DNA of 58,282 bases from Gemmatimonadaceae bacterium (GTDB taxonomy: Bacteria; Gemmatimonadota; Gemmatimonadetes; Gemmatimonadales; Gemmatimonadaceae). Positions 16,713 to 25,288 of the stretch are shown here, piece by piece. The position numbers and the translations under genes were made by a program. The notes beneath the pieces were generated by a model that saw only the letters and a list, made by a program, of their open reading frames with translations, was not told the origin of the DNA and did no database searches. How positions within the stretch are numbered: the stretch's first letter is position 1; the number at the start of each line of letters is the position of its first letter. The stretch lies in NCBI GenBank assembly GCA_017881585.1, contig JADGQS010000004.1, positions 1-58,282 on the forward strand, in the 5' to 3' direction.

Positions 16713-18110
16713 ATGACTGACATCCTCTTTCACGGCGCGGCCCGCGAGGTCACGGGCTCGTGCCATATCCTGCGCGTCAACGGCAGCACGGTCCTGCTCG
16801 ACTGCGGGCTCTTTCAGGGACATCGCGCGGACGTCCGGAAGAAGAACCAGAAGCTGCCGATGGACATCGCGAGCATCGACGCGATCGTGCTGTCGCACGC
16901 GCACATCGATCACGCCGGCCGCCTGCCGTTCCTCGCCCGCGAAGGGTACGCGAAGAAGATCTTCGCCACCACGGCGACGCTCGATCTCTGCGAGCCCATG
17001 CTCGCGGACTCCGCGCACATTCAGGAGCAAGACGCGGGGTTTCTCTCGCGTCACCACAAGGAACACTTCGATCCGCTCTACGCGGCGCGTGACGCCGTGC
17101 GCACGATGGAGCTGATGCACGGCGTTGTTTACGACCAGCCGTTCGACGTCGTGCCCGGCGTGAGGGCGACGTTCGTGGACGCAGGACACATCCTCGGTTC
17201 CGCGTCGGTGATCCTCGATTGCACGAGTGGCGGCACGACGAAGCGGCTGGTATTCAGCGGAGACATCGGGAGAAAGGGACTTCCGATCATCCGCGATCCC
17301 GTGGCGCCCCCGGGCGCGCACACGGTGATCATGGAGAGCACGTACGGCAACCGCGACCATACGAGCGTGGCGGGCGCGAAAGACGAGTTGGCGCGCGTCG
17401 TACGTGAGACGGCGGCGCGCGGCGGACGGGTGATGATTCCCGCGTTCGCGGTCGGCCGGACGCAGGAAATCGTCCTGGCGCTGCATGAGCTTGCCGATGC
17501 CGGCTCGATTCCGCGGCTGCCGGTCTACATCGACAGCCCGCTCGCGACGAAGGCGACGGCCGTGTTCGACGAGCACCGCGAGGTATACGACGATTCCGAG
17601 GCGTTCATCCACGACCACATGGGCAGCAGCGAAGCGTTGTTCCGGTTCCCGATGGTGCAATACACGCAGAGCGTCGAGGAGTCGAAGGCGCTCAACCAGA
17701 AGCACGGTCCGATGGTGATCATCGCCGCCTCCGGCATGGTGGAGTCGGGACGGATCCTGCATCACCTGCTCAATGGCGCGGCCGACCCGCGTAACACGAT
17801 TCTCGTCGTCGGATTCATGGCGGAGGGAACGCTCGGGCGGAAGATCGTCGAGAAGCAGTCGATGATCCGCGTGTACGGCGAGGATGTGCCGCTGCGGGCC
17901 CGGGTCGAGATCATCACTGGCTACAGCGCGCACGCCGACCGCACCGAGCTTCGCGCGTGGATCGACGAGGTTCGCGCGCAATCGCCGTCGCTCTCCGACG
18001 TGTGGCTCGTGCACGGCGAGCCGGATGCGCAGGACGCGTTCTCGTCGACGCTCAACGGGAACGGATACCGCGCGCACTGTCCCACCGCGGGGACGCTCAC
18101 GACGCTCTGA
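16713..18110 (+). CDS. Beta-CASP metallo-beta-lactamase-fold ribonuclease (CPSF73/YSH1-like)
   Basis: 465 residues. The metallo-beta-lactamase core carries HAHIDHAG (zinc ligands), a later GHILGSAS and FSGDIGR. The beta-CASP insert follows MESTYGN and contains [16 protein letters not shown]. The C-terminal RMMBL part has [13 protein letters not shown] with the final zinc histidine. This is the bacterial RNA-processing exonuclease/endonuclease group related to CPSF73 and TTHA0252, rather than RNase J. The enzyme would be cytoplasmic and act in RNA decay or maturation. Confidence 0.9.
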   Translation: MTDILFHGAAREVTGSCHILRVNGSTVLLDCGLFQGHRADVRKKNQKLPMDIASIDAIVLSHAHIDHAGRLPFLAREGYAKKIFATTATLDLCEPMLADSAHIQEQDAGFLSRHHKEHFDPLYAARDAVRTMELMHGVVYDQPFDVVPGVRATFVDAGHILGSASVILDCTSGGTTKRLVFSGDIGRKGLPIIRDPVAPPGAHTVIMESTYGNRDHTSVAGAKDELARVVRETAARGGRVMIPAFAVGRTQEIVLALHELADAGSIPRLPVYIDSPLATKATAVFDEHREVYDDSEAFIHDHMGSSEALFRFPMVQYTQSVEESKALNQKHGPMVIIAASGMVESGRILHHLLNGAADPRNTILVVGFMAEGTLGRKIVEKQSMIRVYGEDVPLRARVEIITGYSAHADRTELRAWIDEVRAQSPSLSDVWLVHGEPDAQDAFSSTLNGNGYRAHCPTAGTLTTL

Positions 18111-18170
18111 CACCCCCGCCTGCACCGACCCTCCACTACCGCACGCGCGCCGGTTTCGTAGCTTGCCGAC

Positions 18171-18779
18171 ATGCTGCGTCCGGAGCGTCCATTCTATTTG
18201 CGTCGTCGGGTGGTCCTTGGAACCGTCGGCGCGATCGTTGTGCTCTGGCTTGGCTCGGTCGGTGCGGTGCTGACCTGGGCGCTGCAGGACGATGCGCGAA
18301 GGGCCGACGCCATCGTGGTCATGGGCGCCGCGCAATACCAGGGAAAGCCCTCTCCCGTGCTCCGCGCGCGGCTCGATCACGCGCTCGCGCTCTGGCAGCG
18401 GGGGCTCGCCCCGAGACTGCTCCTGACCGGGGGCATCGGCGAGGGCGACACCACGTCGGAAGCCGCCGTGAGCCGCGTCTACGTGATGAACCACGGCGTC
18501 CCCGACACCGCGATCCTGCTCGAGCACGACGGACGCACGTCGGCACAATCGCTGCGTGCGGCCGTGGACCTGCTCCACGCGAGGGGGCTCGGCACCGCCG
18601 TAGTCGTGAGCGATCCGTTCCACATGCTGCGGCTCGAAATTCTGGGACGCAGATACGGCATCGATCCCTACACGTCGCCGGCACTCCCGGCGCCCGGCGC
18701 GCAGCACTTGCTGCGCCGCTGGGGGAATCTCCTCGCTGAATCGATCAAGGCGCCGCTCGCGCTGTTCGTGGACTGGTAG
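18171..18779 (+). CDS. YdcF-family (DUF218) membrane-anchored protein
   Basis: 202 residues with one N-terminal transmembrane helix (about 14-36), then a DUF218 domain: ADAIVVMGAAQYQGKPSPVL, LLLTGGIGEGDTTSEA and VVVSDPFHMLR. These match the YdcF/SanA group, implicated in envelope integrity and vancomycin sensitivity, with biochemistry largely unknown. TAGCTT (18159-18164) ends 6 nt before the ATG and there is no Shine-Dalgarno, so the transcript is probably leaderless. Confidence 0.85.
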   Translation: MLRPERPFYLRRRVVLGTVGAIVVLWLGSVGAVLTWALQDDARRADAIVVMGAAQYQGKPSPVLRARLDHALALWQRGLAPRLLLTGGIGEGDTTSEAAVSRVYVMNHGVPDTAILLEHDGRTSAQSLRAAVDLLHARGLGTAVVVSDPFHMLRLEILGRRYGIDPYTSPALPAPGAQHLLRRWGNLLAESIKAPLALFVDW

Positions 18780-18825
18780 CGGGTGCTTGAAGGTGGAACC
18801 GCGGCACGCGCTTAGATTTCCGCCG

Positions 18826-20106
18826 ATGCCGATACCCGTCGACACGTACCGCTTGCCGAATGGACTGTTCGTCACCCTCTCCGAGGATCACTCGGCGCCG
18901 ATCGTCGCGGTGAACCTCTGGTATCACGTCGGATCAGCGAACGAACGCGACGGGCGCACCGGATTCGCGCACCTGTTCGAGCACATGTTGTTTCAGGGAT
19001 CGGAGCACGTCGGCGCGAACGAGCACTTCGAGCTCATTCAGCGCGCGGGCGGCACGCTCAACGGCTCCACCTGGCTCGATCGCACGAACTATTTCGAGAC
19101 GGTGCCGTCGAACCAACTCGCGGTCGCGCTCTGGCTCGAGGCCGACCGGATGGGCGCACTGCTGCCGGCGATGACGCAGCAGAAGCTCGACACGCAGCGG
19201 GACGTGGTGAAGAACGAACGGCGTTGGTCGGTGGACAACCAACCCTACGGCACGTGGTGGGAGCGGCTGCCCGCGCTCGCGTTTCCGCCGTCGCATCCGT
19301 TCCACCACTCGCTGATCGGGTCGTTCGAAGACCTCACCGCCGCGAGCCTCGAGGACATCGAACAGTTTTTCCGGACGTTCTATACGCCGGACAACGCCGT
19401 GCTCACGATCGCCGGCGATTTCGACGCGGCGGAGGCGCGCGCGCTGGTGGAGCAATACTTCGGCGACATTCCCCGCGGCGCGGGAAAGCCGCCGCTCGCG
19501 CCCATGGCCGTGCCGGCAAGATTCGGCGGATGGCGTCGTGAGGTTGTGGAAGACGACGTGATGCTCCCGCGGCTCTTCCTCGCGTTTCGTTCGCCGACGT
19601 TCGGAACGGACGGCTACTATGCGGCGAGCGTGTGCGGCGCCGTGCTCGGCATGCGTCGCGGCAGCCGGCTGCATCGCACGCTCGTGCGCGAGCAGGAGAT
19701 TGCGTCGGAGGCGACCGCGTTCACGTTCGATCTCAGCAAAGGATCGGACCTGCTGATCATCGACGTGACGGCGCGCCCGGGCGTCAGTGTGGAACGGCTC
19801 GAGACAGCCGTGGCGGCGCAGGTCGACCAGCTTCGGCGCGAAGGCGTGACTGGCGCCGAAGTCGAACGCGCCGTGGCGCTGATCGAGACCGATTTCGTTT
19901 CTGCGATGCAATCCGCCGGCGAGCGCGCAGACAAACTCTCGCAGTTCGCGACGTACTTCAGCGACCCGGCGCTGGCGAACGTGCAGGCGGACCGCTATCG
20001 CGCAGTGACGGCCGGCGCGGTGAACGCCTTCGCCCGCGAAGCACTTGGCACGGACAACCGGATGTCGCTGGTGTATGTCCCGCGCGCGAGCGAGGCAGCC
20101 GTATGA
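18826..20106 (+). CDS. M16-family zinc peptidase, catalytic subunit, no signal peptide
   Basis: 426 residues from the ATG at 18826, chosen because TAGATT (18813-18818) ends 7 nt before it. The inverted zinc motif HLFEHMLF (HxxEH) and the downstream ERRWSVDNQPYG region with the third ligand Glu are present, so it should be active. No signal peptide is visible, unlike the second M16 pair at 33-36 kb. It overlaps the next M16 gene by ATGA, and such tandem genes normally form a heterodimer of an active and an inactive subunit. Confidence 0.9.
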   Translation: MPIPVDTYRLPNGLFVTLSEDHSAPIVAVNLWYHVGSANERDGRTGFAHLFEHMLFQGSEHVGANEHFELIQRAGGTLNGSTWLDRTNYFETVPSNQLAVALWLEADRMGALLPAMTQQKLDTQRDVVKNERRWSVDNQPYGTWWERLPALAFPPSHPFHHSLIGSFEDLTAASLEDIEQFFRTFYTPDNAVLTIAGDFDAAEARALVEQYFGDIPRGAGKPPLAPMAVPARFGGWRREVVEDDVMLPRLFLAFRSPTFGTDGYYAASVCGAVLGMRRGSRLHRTLVREQEIASEATAFTFDLSKGSDLLIIDVTARPGVSVERLETAVAAQVDQLRREGVTGAEVERAVALIETDFVSAMQSAGERADKLSQFATYFSDPALANVQADRYRAVTAGAVNAFAREALGTDNRMSLVYVPRASEAAV

Positions 20107-21476
20107 CCACCGCGCCCAGACCAACGCCGGGAAATCCGCGAGACTATTCGTTTCCGTCGATCGAGCGATCGACACTCCCGAACGGCATGCGCATCGCGGT
20201 CGCGCCGATGCCGCGCCTTCCGCTCGTCACGGTGCTGGCGCTCGTCGACGCGGGTGCGTCGTGCGACACCGCCGGCCGCGAGGGGGCGGCCTTGCTGACC
20301 ATTCGTGCACTGGCTGAGGGAACGACGCGACTCGACGGCGCGACGCTCACGGAAAAGTTCGAGTCGCTGGGCACAGGGCTGTCGAGCTCGGGTGACTGGG
20401 ACGACGCGACCGCGCACATCGCCGTCACGCCGGAACGTCTGGAGACCGCGATGGCGCTGCTCGGCGAAGTGCTCACCACTCCTGCGTTCGCGCAGAAGGA
20501 CGTGGAGCGCCTCAAGGCCGAGCGCCTGGCCGAACTGATGCAGCAGCAAGTCGAACCGCGCGGCCTCGCGGACGACAAATTTGCCGAATATCTCTTCGTG
20601 CCGGGATCGCGCTACGCGCTCCCGGAGGGCGGCAGCATGACGTCCGTGCGCGCCCTGGACGCAGGACAGCTGCGTGCGCTCCACTCCGCGAGATATGTGC
20701 CGGGAGCGACGACGCTCGTCTTCGCGGGCGACATCACCAGCGCACGGGCGGTGCAACTCGCCGAGCGCGCGTTCGGCGGGTGGCACGGCGCGATGCCGCC
20801 CGGCGCGCGCGTGGACGACCGCGCGTCTTCCGCGACGCGGCAGGTGCACATCGTGAACAAGGCGGGCGCGCCGCAGTCGGAACTGCGCGTCGGCCACGGC
20901 GGCGTTCCGCGCAGCCACGCGGACTATTTTGCGATCGTCGTGATGAATGCACTGCTGGGCGGGCTGTTCTCCTCGCGCATCAACCTCAACCTGCGCGAAC
21001 GAAACGCGTTCACCTATGGAGCGCGCTCGTCGTTCGAATGGCGTCGCGGCGCAGGCCCGTTCGTGGTGTCGACCGCCGTGAAGACGGAAGTGAGCGATGC
21101 GGCGACGCGCGAGATCCTGCTCGAGATCGGCAAGATGCGCGAGGAGAAGGTGAGCGCGGACGAACTCTCCCTCGCGACCGCGTATCTCGACGGCGTGTTT
21201 CCCATTCGCTACGAGACGACGAACGCGGTGGCGCAGGCAATCGCGATCGCGCAGGTCTATGGACTCGGCGACGACTATTACACGCGCTACCGCGAACACA
21301 TCCGCGCGGTCACCGCCGACGACGTCCTGCGTGCCGCGCAGACCTTCCTCCATCCGGAGAAGCTGCTCGTCCTCGCCGTGGGCGATGCAGCCGCTATTCG
21401 CGCGCCGATGGAACAGCTCGGAGCCGGCGCGGTGAGCGTGCACGAGGCATCGGCGGAAGACGGAGCGCCGGCGTGA
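20103..21476 (+). CDS. M16-family peptidase, non-catalytic partner
   Basis: 457 residues; the ATG is inside the stop of the preceding gene (ATGA). The M16 fold is evident: LPNGMRIAVAPMPRLPLVTV, the glycine-rich ALLGGLFSSRINLNLRERNA loop and AFTYGARSSFEWRR. The HxxEH position reads GREGAALLTIRALAEGT, so the zinc ligands are missing. The Arg/Tyr region near the C-terminal domain (RERNAFTYG), which binds substrate in partner subunits, is kept. It probably completes the closed chamber with the upstream catalytic subunit. Confidence 0.9.
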   Translation: MTTAPRPTPGNPRDYSFPSIERSTLPNGMRIAVAPMPRLPLVTVLALVDAGASCDTAGREGAALLTIRALAEGTTRLDGATLTEKFESLGTGLSSSGDWDDATAHIAVTPERLETAMALLGEVLTTPAFAQKDVERLKAERLAELMQQQVEPRGLADDKFAEYLFVPGSRYALPEGGSMTSVRALDAGQLRALHSARYVPGATTLVFAGDITSARAVQLAERAFGGWHGAMPPGARVDDRASSATRQVHIVNKAGAPQSELRVGHGGVPRSHADYFAIVVMNALLGGLFSSRINLNLRERNAFTYGARSSFEWRRGAGPFVVSTAVKTEVSDAATREILLEIGKMREEKVSADELSLATAYLDGVFPIRYETTNAVAQAIAIAQVYGLGDDYYTRYREHIRAVTADDVLRAAQTFLHPEKLLVLAVGDAAAIRAPMEQLGAGAVSVHEASAEDGAPA

Positions 21477-22024
21477 GCGACGAGGCGCGCATCAAGAGCA
21501 CGCGAGTCTACACGGGACGCGTGATCAGTCTCGATGTCGACCAGGTGCGCTTCCCGGACGGAACCACCGGCGAGCTCGAAATCATCCGGCACCCCGGGGC
21601 GAGTGCGGTCGTTCCGTTCGTGAGCGATCTCCGGGGCGCAGATCCGCAGGTGCTGCTCCTCAAGCAGTACCGCTACGCCACGGGCGGGACACTCTATGAA
21701 ATTCCGGCGGGGCGCCTCGAGCCGGGTGAACTCCCCGAGGCGTGCGCGCGACGCGAGCTGCTCGAGGAGACCGGCTGCACGGCGGAGTCAATCGTTCCGC
21801 TGACGTCGATGTTCACGACGCCGGGATTCACGGACGAGCGCATCCACCTCTTTCTGGCGACGGGCCTCACGCGAGGCGAAGCGCGCCGGGAGGCCGATGA
21901 GTTCATGGAAATCGAAACCGTCGCCCTTTCCGTGGCGCTTCAAATGGTGGAGCGCGGGGAAATCCAGGATGCGAAGACGGCGCTCGGCCTCCTCTTCGCA
22001 GCGGGCTTTCGCGTCGGGGTGTAA
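21473..22024 (+). CDS. NUDIX hydrolase, ADP-ribose pyrophosphatase type
   Basis: 183 residues from the GTG at 21473, overlapping the upstream stop (GTGA). The NUDIX box is complete: GRLEPGELPEACARRELLEE plus TGC. The preceding LLLKQYRYATGGTLYEIPAG and the following MFTTPGFTDERIHLF are typical of ADP-ribose/ADP-sugar pyrophosphatases such as NudF. It would hydrolyse ADP-ribose or related nucleotides in the cytoplasm. It is the last gene of a three-gene translationally coupled run with the M16 pair. Confidence 0.9.
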   Translation: MSDEARIKSTRVYTGRVISLDVDQVRFPDGTTGELEIIRHPGASAVVPFVSDLRGADPQVLLLKQYRYATGGTLYEIPAGRLEPGELPEACARRELLEETGCTAESIVPLTSMFTTPGFTDERIHLFLATGLTRGEARREADEFMEIETVALSVALQMVERGEIQDAKTALGLLFAAGFRVGV

Positions 22025-22077
22025 TCGCGCGCGAGACGAAGCCTCACATCAAATAGACGCAGCTTTATGTCCTGAAC

Positions 22078-22149
22078 GGAGGACACCGTCCTCCAGCCGG
22101 CAGGACGATCGGCCAAGCGATCTGTTCATCAACCCATTGTCTGACAATG
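22078..22149 (+). promoter_or_regulatory. Leader of the sigma-factor gene with two inverted repeats
   Basis: In the 220-nt gap between the NUDIX and sigma-factor genes, GGAGGAC-ACC-GTCCTCC forms a 7-bp hairpin near 22078-22094, and CATTGTC-T-GACAATG at 22135-22149 is a perfect 7-bp inverted repeat. Neither has a T tract, so they do not look like terminators; the second could be an operator. The rest of the gap shows no ORF. Confidence 0.35.
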
Positions 22150-22244
22150 AGTTATGGTGTCTGGTGGATGGACGATATTGCGGCACGACCCATGCACTCT
22201 CCTATCGCGGAATCACAGGTTCTCGCTGATCGGAGGATATGCTC

Positions 22245-22886
22245 ATGGGACGCACCGCCCTGAAAGCCGAGGTTCTCAACGCGCCGAAGTTCCGCGCACT
22301 CGCGGATCTCCGTGAGCTGGAAGACACGGCGCTGGTCAATGCGTATCTCGGCGGAGAGACCCGCACCTTCGATGTGCTGGTGGAGCGCTATCAGACGCGC
22401 CTGCTGAATTTCGTCTATCGCATCGTCGGCGACAGGGAACGCGCCGAGGATCTTGTACAGGAAGTCTTCGTTCGCGTGTACCGGCACCTCGGGCGCTTCG
22501 ATCGGTCGAAGAAGTTCTCGACCTGGATCTACACGATCGCGTCGAACCTGGCGAAGAACGAACTGCGCAATCGTTCGCGCAACCCGCTCGTGCTGTTCAC
22601 GTCGATGACGAAGGGATGGGAGGACGAGGAGCGTCCGCTCGAGTTCGAGGATCCGACATCGCGACCCGATGATCTGTTCCGGAAGCGGCACGTGCGCGAG
22701 CTGGTCGAGTCGTCGGTGGCGCAGCTGCCGACGCATCACCGGGAAGTGTTCGTGCTGCGCGAGATCGAGGGGCGCTCGTACGAAGAGATCGCCGAGATCA
22801 CGCACTGCAACCTGGGAACGGTGAAGTCGCGGCTGAACAGGGCGCGGAACTCGTTTGCGGAGATAATCGAGCCGTCGCTTCGGTAG
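22245..22886 (+). CDS. ECF-type RNA polymerase sigma factor (RpoE-like)
   Basis: 213 residues. Region 2 reads FDVLVERYQTRLLNFVYRIV then DRERAEDLVQEVFVRVYRHL, and FSTWIYTIASNLAKNELRNR is region 2.4. Region 4 has LPTHHREVFVLREIEGRSYE then IAEITHCNLGTVKSRLNRAR. The GGAGG at 22232-22236 lies 8 nt before the ATG at 22245 but only 2 nt before the ATG at 22239, so the second is used here. No region 3, as expected for ECF factors. A small zinc-finger protein that may be its anti-sigma factor follows. Confidence 0.93.
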   Translation: MGRTALKAEVLNAPKFRALADLRELEDTALVNAYLGGETRTFDVLVERYQTRLLNFVYRIVGDRERAEDLVQEVFVRVYRHLGRFDRSKKFSTWIYTIASNLAKNELRNRSRNPLVLFTSMTKGWEDEERPLEFEDPTSRPDDLFRKRHVRELVESSVAQLPTHHREVFVLREIEGRSYEEIAEITHCNLGTVKSRLNRARNSFAEIIEPSLR

Positions 22887-23012
22887 TAGTGAGGAGTGAG
22901 GGGTCGCGAAGAGCGACGGGTGAGGGGAAACATTGGGAATGGGGTGGGCGTGATGGGTGGGCGGGAACCTGACGAGGCGGGGCGGGTACCGTAGGCGTCC
23001 CACCCCGACCCG
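22887..23012 (+). other. G-rich spacer with possible quadruplex-forming tracts
   Basis: 126 nt between the sigma factor and the zinc-finger gene. The plus strand is strongly G-rich with many GGG/GGGG runs between 22908 and 22985. A short hairpin, GTCGC-GAAGA-GCGAC, is flanked by near-identical GTGAGGGG-type units. No ORF. It may be a dispersed intergenic repeat of this genome or fold into G-quadruplexes. Confidence 0.35.
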
Positions 23013-23309
23013 ATGGACTGCCGCACTTTCCGACACCAGCACCTTTTCTACACCGATTCTGCGCTGCCGCCCATCCAGGCGGCGGCGATGCGGGCGCACG
23101 CCGACGCGTGCGCCCGTTGCGCGCGCCTGCACGTCGCATTGCGCCGCGGGCTCATGATGGCGAAAAGCCTGCCGTCGATCAGGCCGTCCGCGGGGTTCGG
23201 GGCGCGTCTGCGTGCGGTATATTCCGCGCATGCCACCGTCGGCGATGCGCGCCCTCAAGTCGGCGCTCGAACAGCGGACGTTCGACCGTGTCTATCTCTT
23301 TCACGGTGA
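23013..23309 (+). CDS. Small zinc-finger (zf-HC2-like) putative anti-sigma factor
   Basis: 98 residues starting MDCRTFRHQHLFYTD, with HADACARCARLHVALRRG further on. The C-x(n)-HxxxCxxC arrangement following a short acidic/helical stretch matches the zf-HC2 anti-sigma zinc-binding domain. Position directly after the ECF sigma gene supports that role. It lacks a transmembrane helix and is short. The last 27 residues are encoded inside the start of holA (80-nt overlap) and look like out-of-frame sequence. Confidence 0.6.
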   Translation: MDCRTFRHQHLFYTDSALPPIQAAAMRAHADACARCARLHVALRRGLMMAKSLPSIRPSAGFGARLRAVYSAHATVGDARPQVGARTADVRPCLSLSR

Positions 23310-24285
23310 CGACGACTACCTGAAAGAGGAGAAGATTCGCGCGCTGATCGATCGCGCGACGGATCTTGGTACGCGCGACTTCAATCTCGAGGTGAGACGC
23401 GCGGCCGAAACCGATGCGGGATCGCTGGGTCTCGCGCTGGACTCCCTTCCGATGATGGCGGAACACCGCGTAGTGATCCTGCGCGACGTCACCGCGCTGA
23501 AAAAGGACGCACGCGCCGTGCTTGCGAAGTACCTCGGGCATCCCGCGGCGGGCACCCTGCTCGTACTGGTCGCGGGCGCGGGGACGAAACCGGACGCGGC
23601 ACTCATGGACGCCGCGACGGCGATCGATTTCCGCCCGCTGAACGACAGCGAGCTCACCAAGTGGGTTGCGCTCCACGCGTCGAAGCTCGGCGTGACGATC
23701 GAGGCACGCGCCGCGGAATTGCTGTGCAGCGCGACGGGCAACGACCTCGCGCTGCTCTCGGGCGAGATCGAGAAGCTTCGCAGCTATACGAATGGAGACG
23801 CGATCGGCGAAGCCGCGGTCGAGGCGATCGTCGGCGTCCGGCATGGCGAGACGCTCGGTGACCTGCTGGATCTCGTCGCGCAGCGGAACAGCGCGAACGC
23901 CATCGCCTTGCTCGAGCGGGTGCTCGCGCAGCCGAAAACGAGCGGCGTTTCGATCGTGATGGCGCTGACGACCCAGACGCTCGCGATCGGCTGGTTGCTG
24001 GCCGCGCGCGAACGCGGTCTCGCGCAGCACCAGTTCGAGCGCGAGTTGTTCGGACTGTTGAAGGAGAATCCGTCGTCCGTCGCCGGGCGGCCCTGGGGAG
24101 AAGCGGTGAAAGCGTGGGTGCACGCGCTGCGCCACTGGGACCACGCAGCGGTCGATCGCGCGATCTCGCTGTTGCTGGCCGCGGACGTCGCGCTGAAGGA
24201 CACGCGCATCTCGTCGGAAGAGCAGCTGCTGACGTCGCTGCTGCTCGCCATGACGGCCGGCGCCCCGCGGCGCGCGGCGGCGTGA
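23230..24285 (+). CDS. holA: DNA polymerase III delta subunit
   Basis: 351 residues from the ATG at 23230. FDRVYLFHGDDDYLKEEKIR is the typical HolA N-terminus, followed by AETDAGSLGLALDSLPMMAE, VVILRDV and a helical C-terminal collar domain. Delta opens the beta clamp within the clamp loader. TATATT (23218-23223) ends 6 nt before the ATG, so it probably has its own leaderless promoter inside the overlapping zinc-finger gene. Confidence 0.88.
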   Translation: MPPSAMRALKSALEQRTFDRVYLFHGDDDYLKEEKIRALIDRATDLGTRDFNLEVRRAAETDAGSLGLALDSLPMMAEHRVVILRDVTALKKDARAVLAKYLGHPAAGTLLVLVAGAGTKPDAALMDAATAIDFRPLNDSELTKWVALHASKLGVTIEARAAELLCSATGNDLALLSGEIEKLRSYTNGDAIGEAAVEAIVGVRHGETLGDLLDLVAQRNSANAIALLERVLAQPKTSGVSIVMALTTQTLAIGWLLAARERGLAQHQFERELFGLLKENPSSVAGRPWGEAVKAWVHALRHWDHAAVDRAISLLLAADVALKDTRISSEEQLLTSLLLAMTAGAPRRAAA

Positions 24286-24295
24286 TGGCGCGCTG

Positions 24296-25288
24296 ATGCC
24301 GCGCGTGCGCACGATGCGCGTGCTGTTCGCCGGACTGCTGCTGGCTGCCGCCGCACCGGTTGTGCGCGCACAGGGAGGCGCGACCGATTCCACGCTCGTT
24401 CGCGTGCAGCGACTGGCGAGCAATGGCAACGCTGCCGCCGGCCGCGCGCTCGCCGATTCCGTGCTTGGTACCGCGAAGGAGGGATCCCCCACATACGTGG
24501 AGGCGCTCTTCGCGCGCGCATCGATCGCGGAATCCGCGGACGCGGCGCGGAAGGACTATCTGCGGATTGCGGTGGACTATTCGATCTCACCGCGCGCGGA
24601 AGATTCGCTGCTGCGGCTCGCGCAAATGGAGATCGCGCGCGGGGATCGCGCCGCGGCGAAGCAGTACCTCGAGCGGCTCGCGCTCGAGCATCCGGGCGGA
24701 GCGTCGCGCGCGCAGGGCGCGTACTGGCTTGGCCGCGTGCTGGTCGACGAGGGTGCGCTCGTGCCGGCATGCGCGTCGCTCGCCGAGGCGAAGGCACGCG
24801 TCACGCCGTCGGACGTCGAGCTCGCGAACCAGATCACCTACTACGCGCGTCCGTGCGCGGCGGTGCAGCGCGCCGCCGATTCCGCACGGGCGGATTCGAT
24901 CGACAAGGTGATGAAAGCGGCCAGGACGGATTCCATCGCACGGGCCGGGTCGGCTGCGAAGGCTGAAAACACCGCGAAGAAGAAGGCGAAGGCTCTGCCC
25001 AAGACGAAGGCGAAGGCGCCACTCAAGAAGGAGGCGCCGAAAGCCGCGGCTCCCGAAACGAAGGGTCCCGGCTGGTCGGCGCAGGTCGCGGCGTACGACT
25101 CACCCGAGGATGCGCAGCGTCTCGCGAAGAAGTTGAGCGACCGCGGGTACGAGGCGCGGGTGACGAACGAGAAACCGTTCCGGGTCCGGATCGGACGGTA
25201 CGCGCGGCGCGCGGAGGCGGTCGACCTGGCCGCAAAGCTCAAGGACGCGAAGATCACGGCGATCGTCGTGGAGGCAGAGAAGCCGTGA
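24296..25288 (+). CDS. SPOR-domain protein with TPR-like region, exported
   Basis: 330 residues. The signal peptide ends near PVVRAQ; the ATG at 24314 would give a tighter signal start. Residues about 30-200 are helical repeats resembling TPRs (AKQYLERLALEHPGGASRAQ). An Ala/Lys-rich linker follows (KKKAKALPKTKAKAPLKKE). The C-terminal SPOR domain (about 255-330) has WSAQVAAYDSPEDAQRLAKK and FRVRIGRYARRAEA. SPOR domains bind denuded glycan strands at division sites, so a periplasmic role in cell-wall remodelling is likely. The stop overlaps the mutS GTG. Confidence 0.85.
   Translation: MPRVRTMRVLFAGLLLAAAAPVVRAQGGATDSTLVRVQRLASNGNAAAGRALADSVLGTAKEGSPTYVEALFARASIAESADAARKDYLRIAVDYSISPRAEDSLLRLAQMEIARGDRAAAKQYLERLALEHPGGASRAQGAYWLGRVLVDEGALVPACASLAEAKARVTPSDVELANQITYYARPCAAVQRAADSARADSIDKVMKAARTDSIARAGSAAKAENTAKKKAKALPKTKAKAPLKKEAPKAAAPETKGPGWSAQVAAYDSPEDAQRLAKKLSDRGYEARVTNEKPFRVRIGRYARRAEAVDLAAKLKDAKITAIVVEAEKP

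Noticed and set aside
16683-18875. A 730-codon minus-strand frame opposite the beta-CASP nuclease and ydcF genes
   Set aside because: Composition is that of an antisense shadow, and both plus-strand genes are well supported.
20103-21476. Second M16 gene as a broken peptidase
   Set aside because: Loss of HxxEH is normal for the partner subunit of two-chain M16 peptidases; length and fold are intact.
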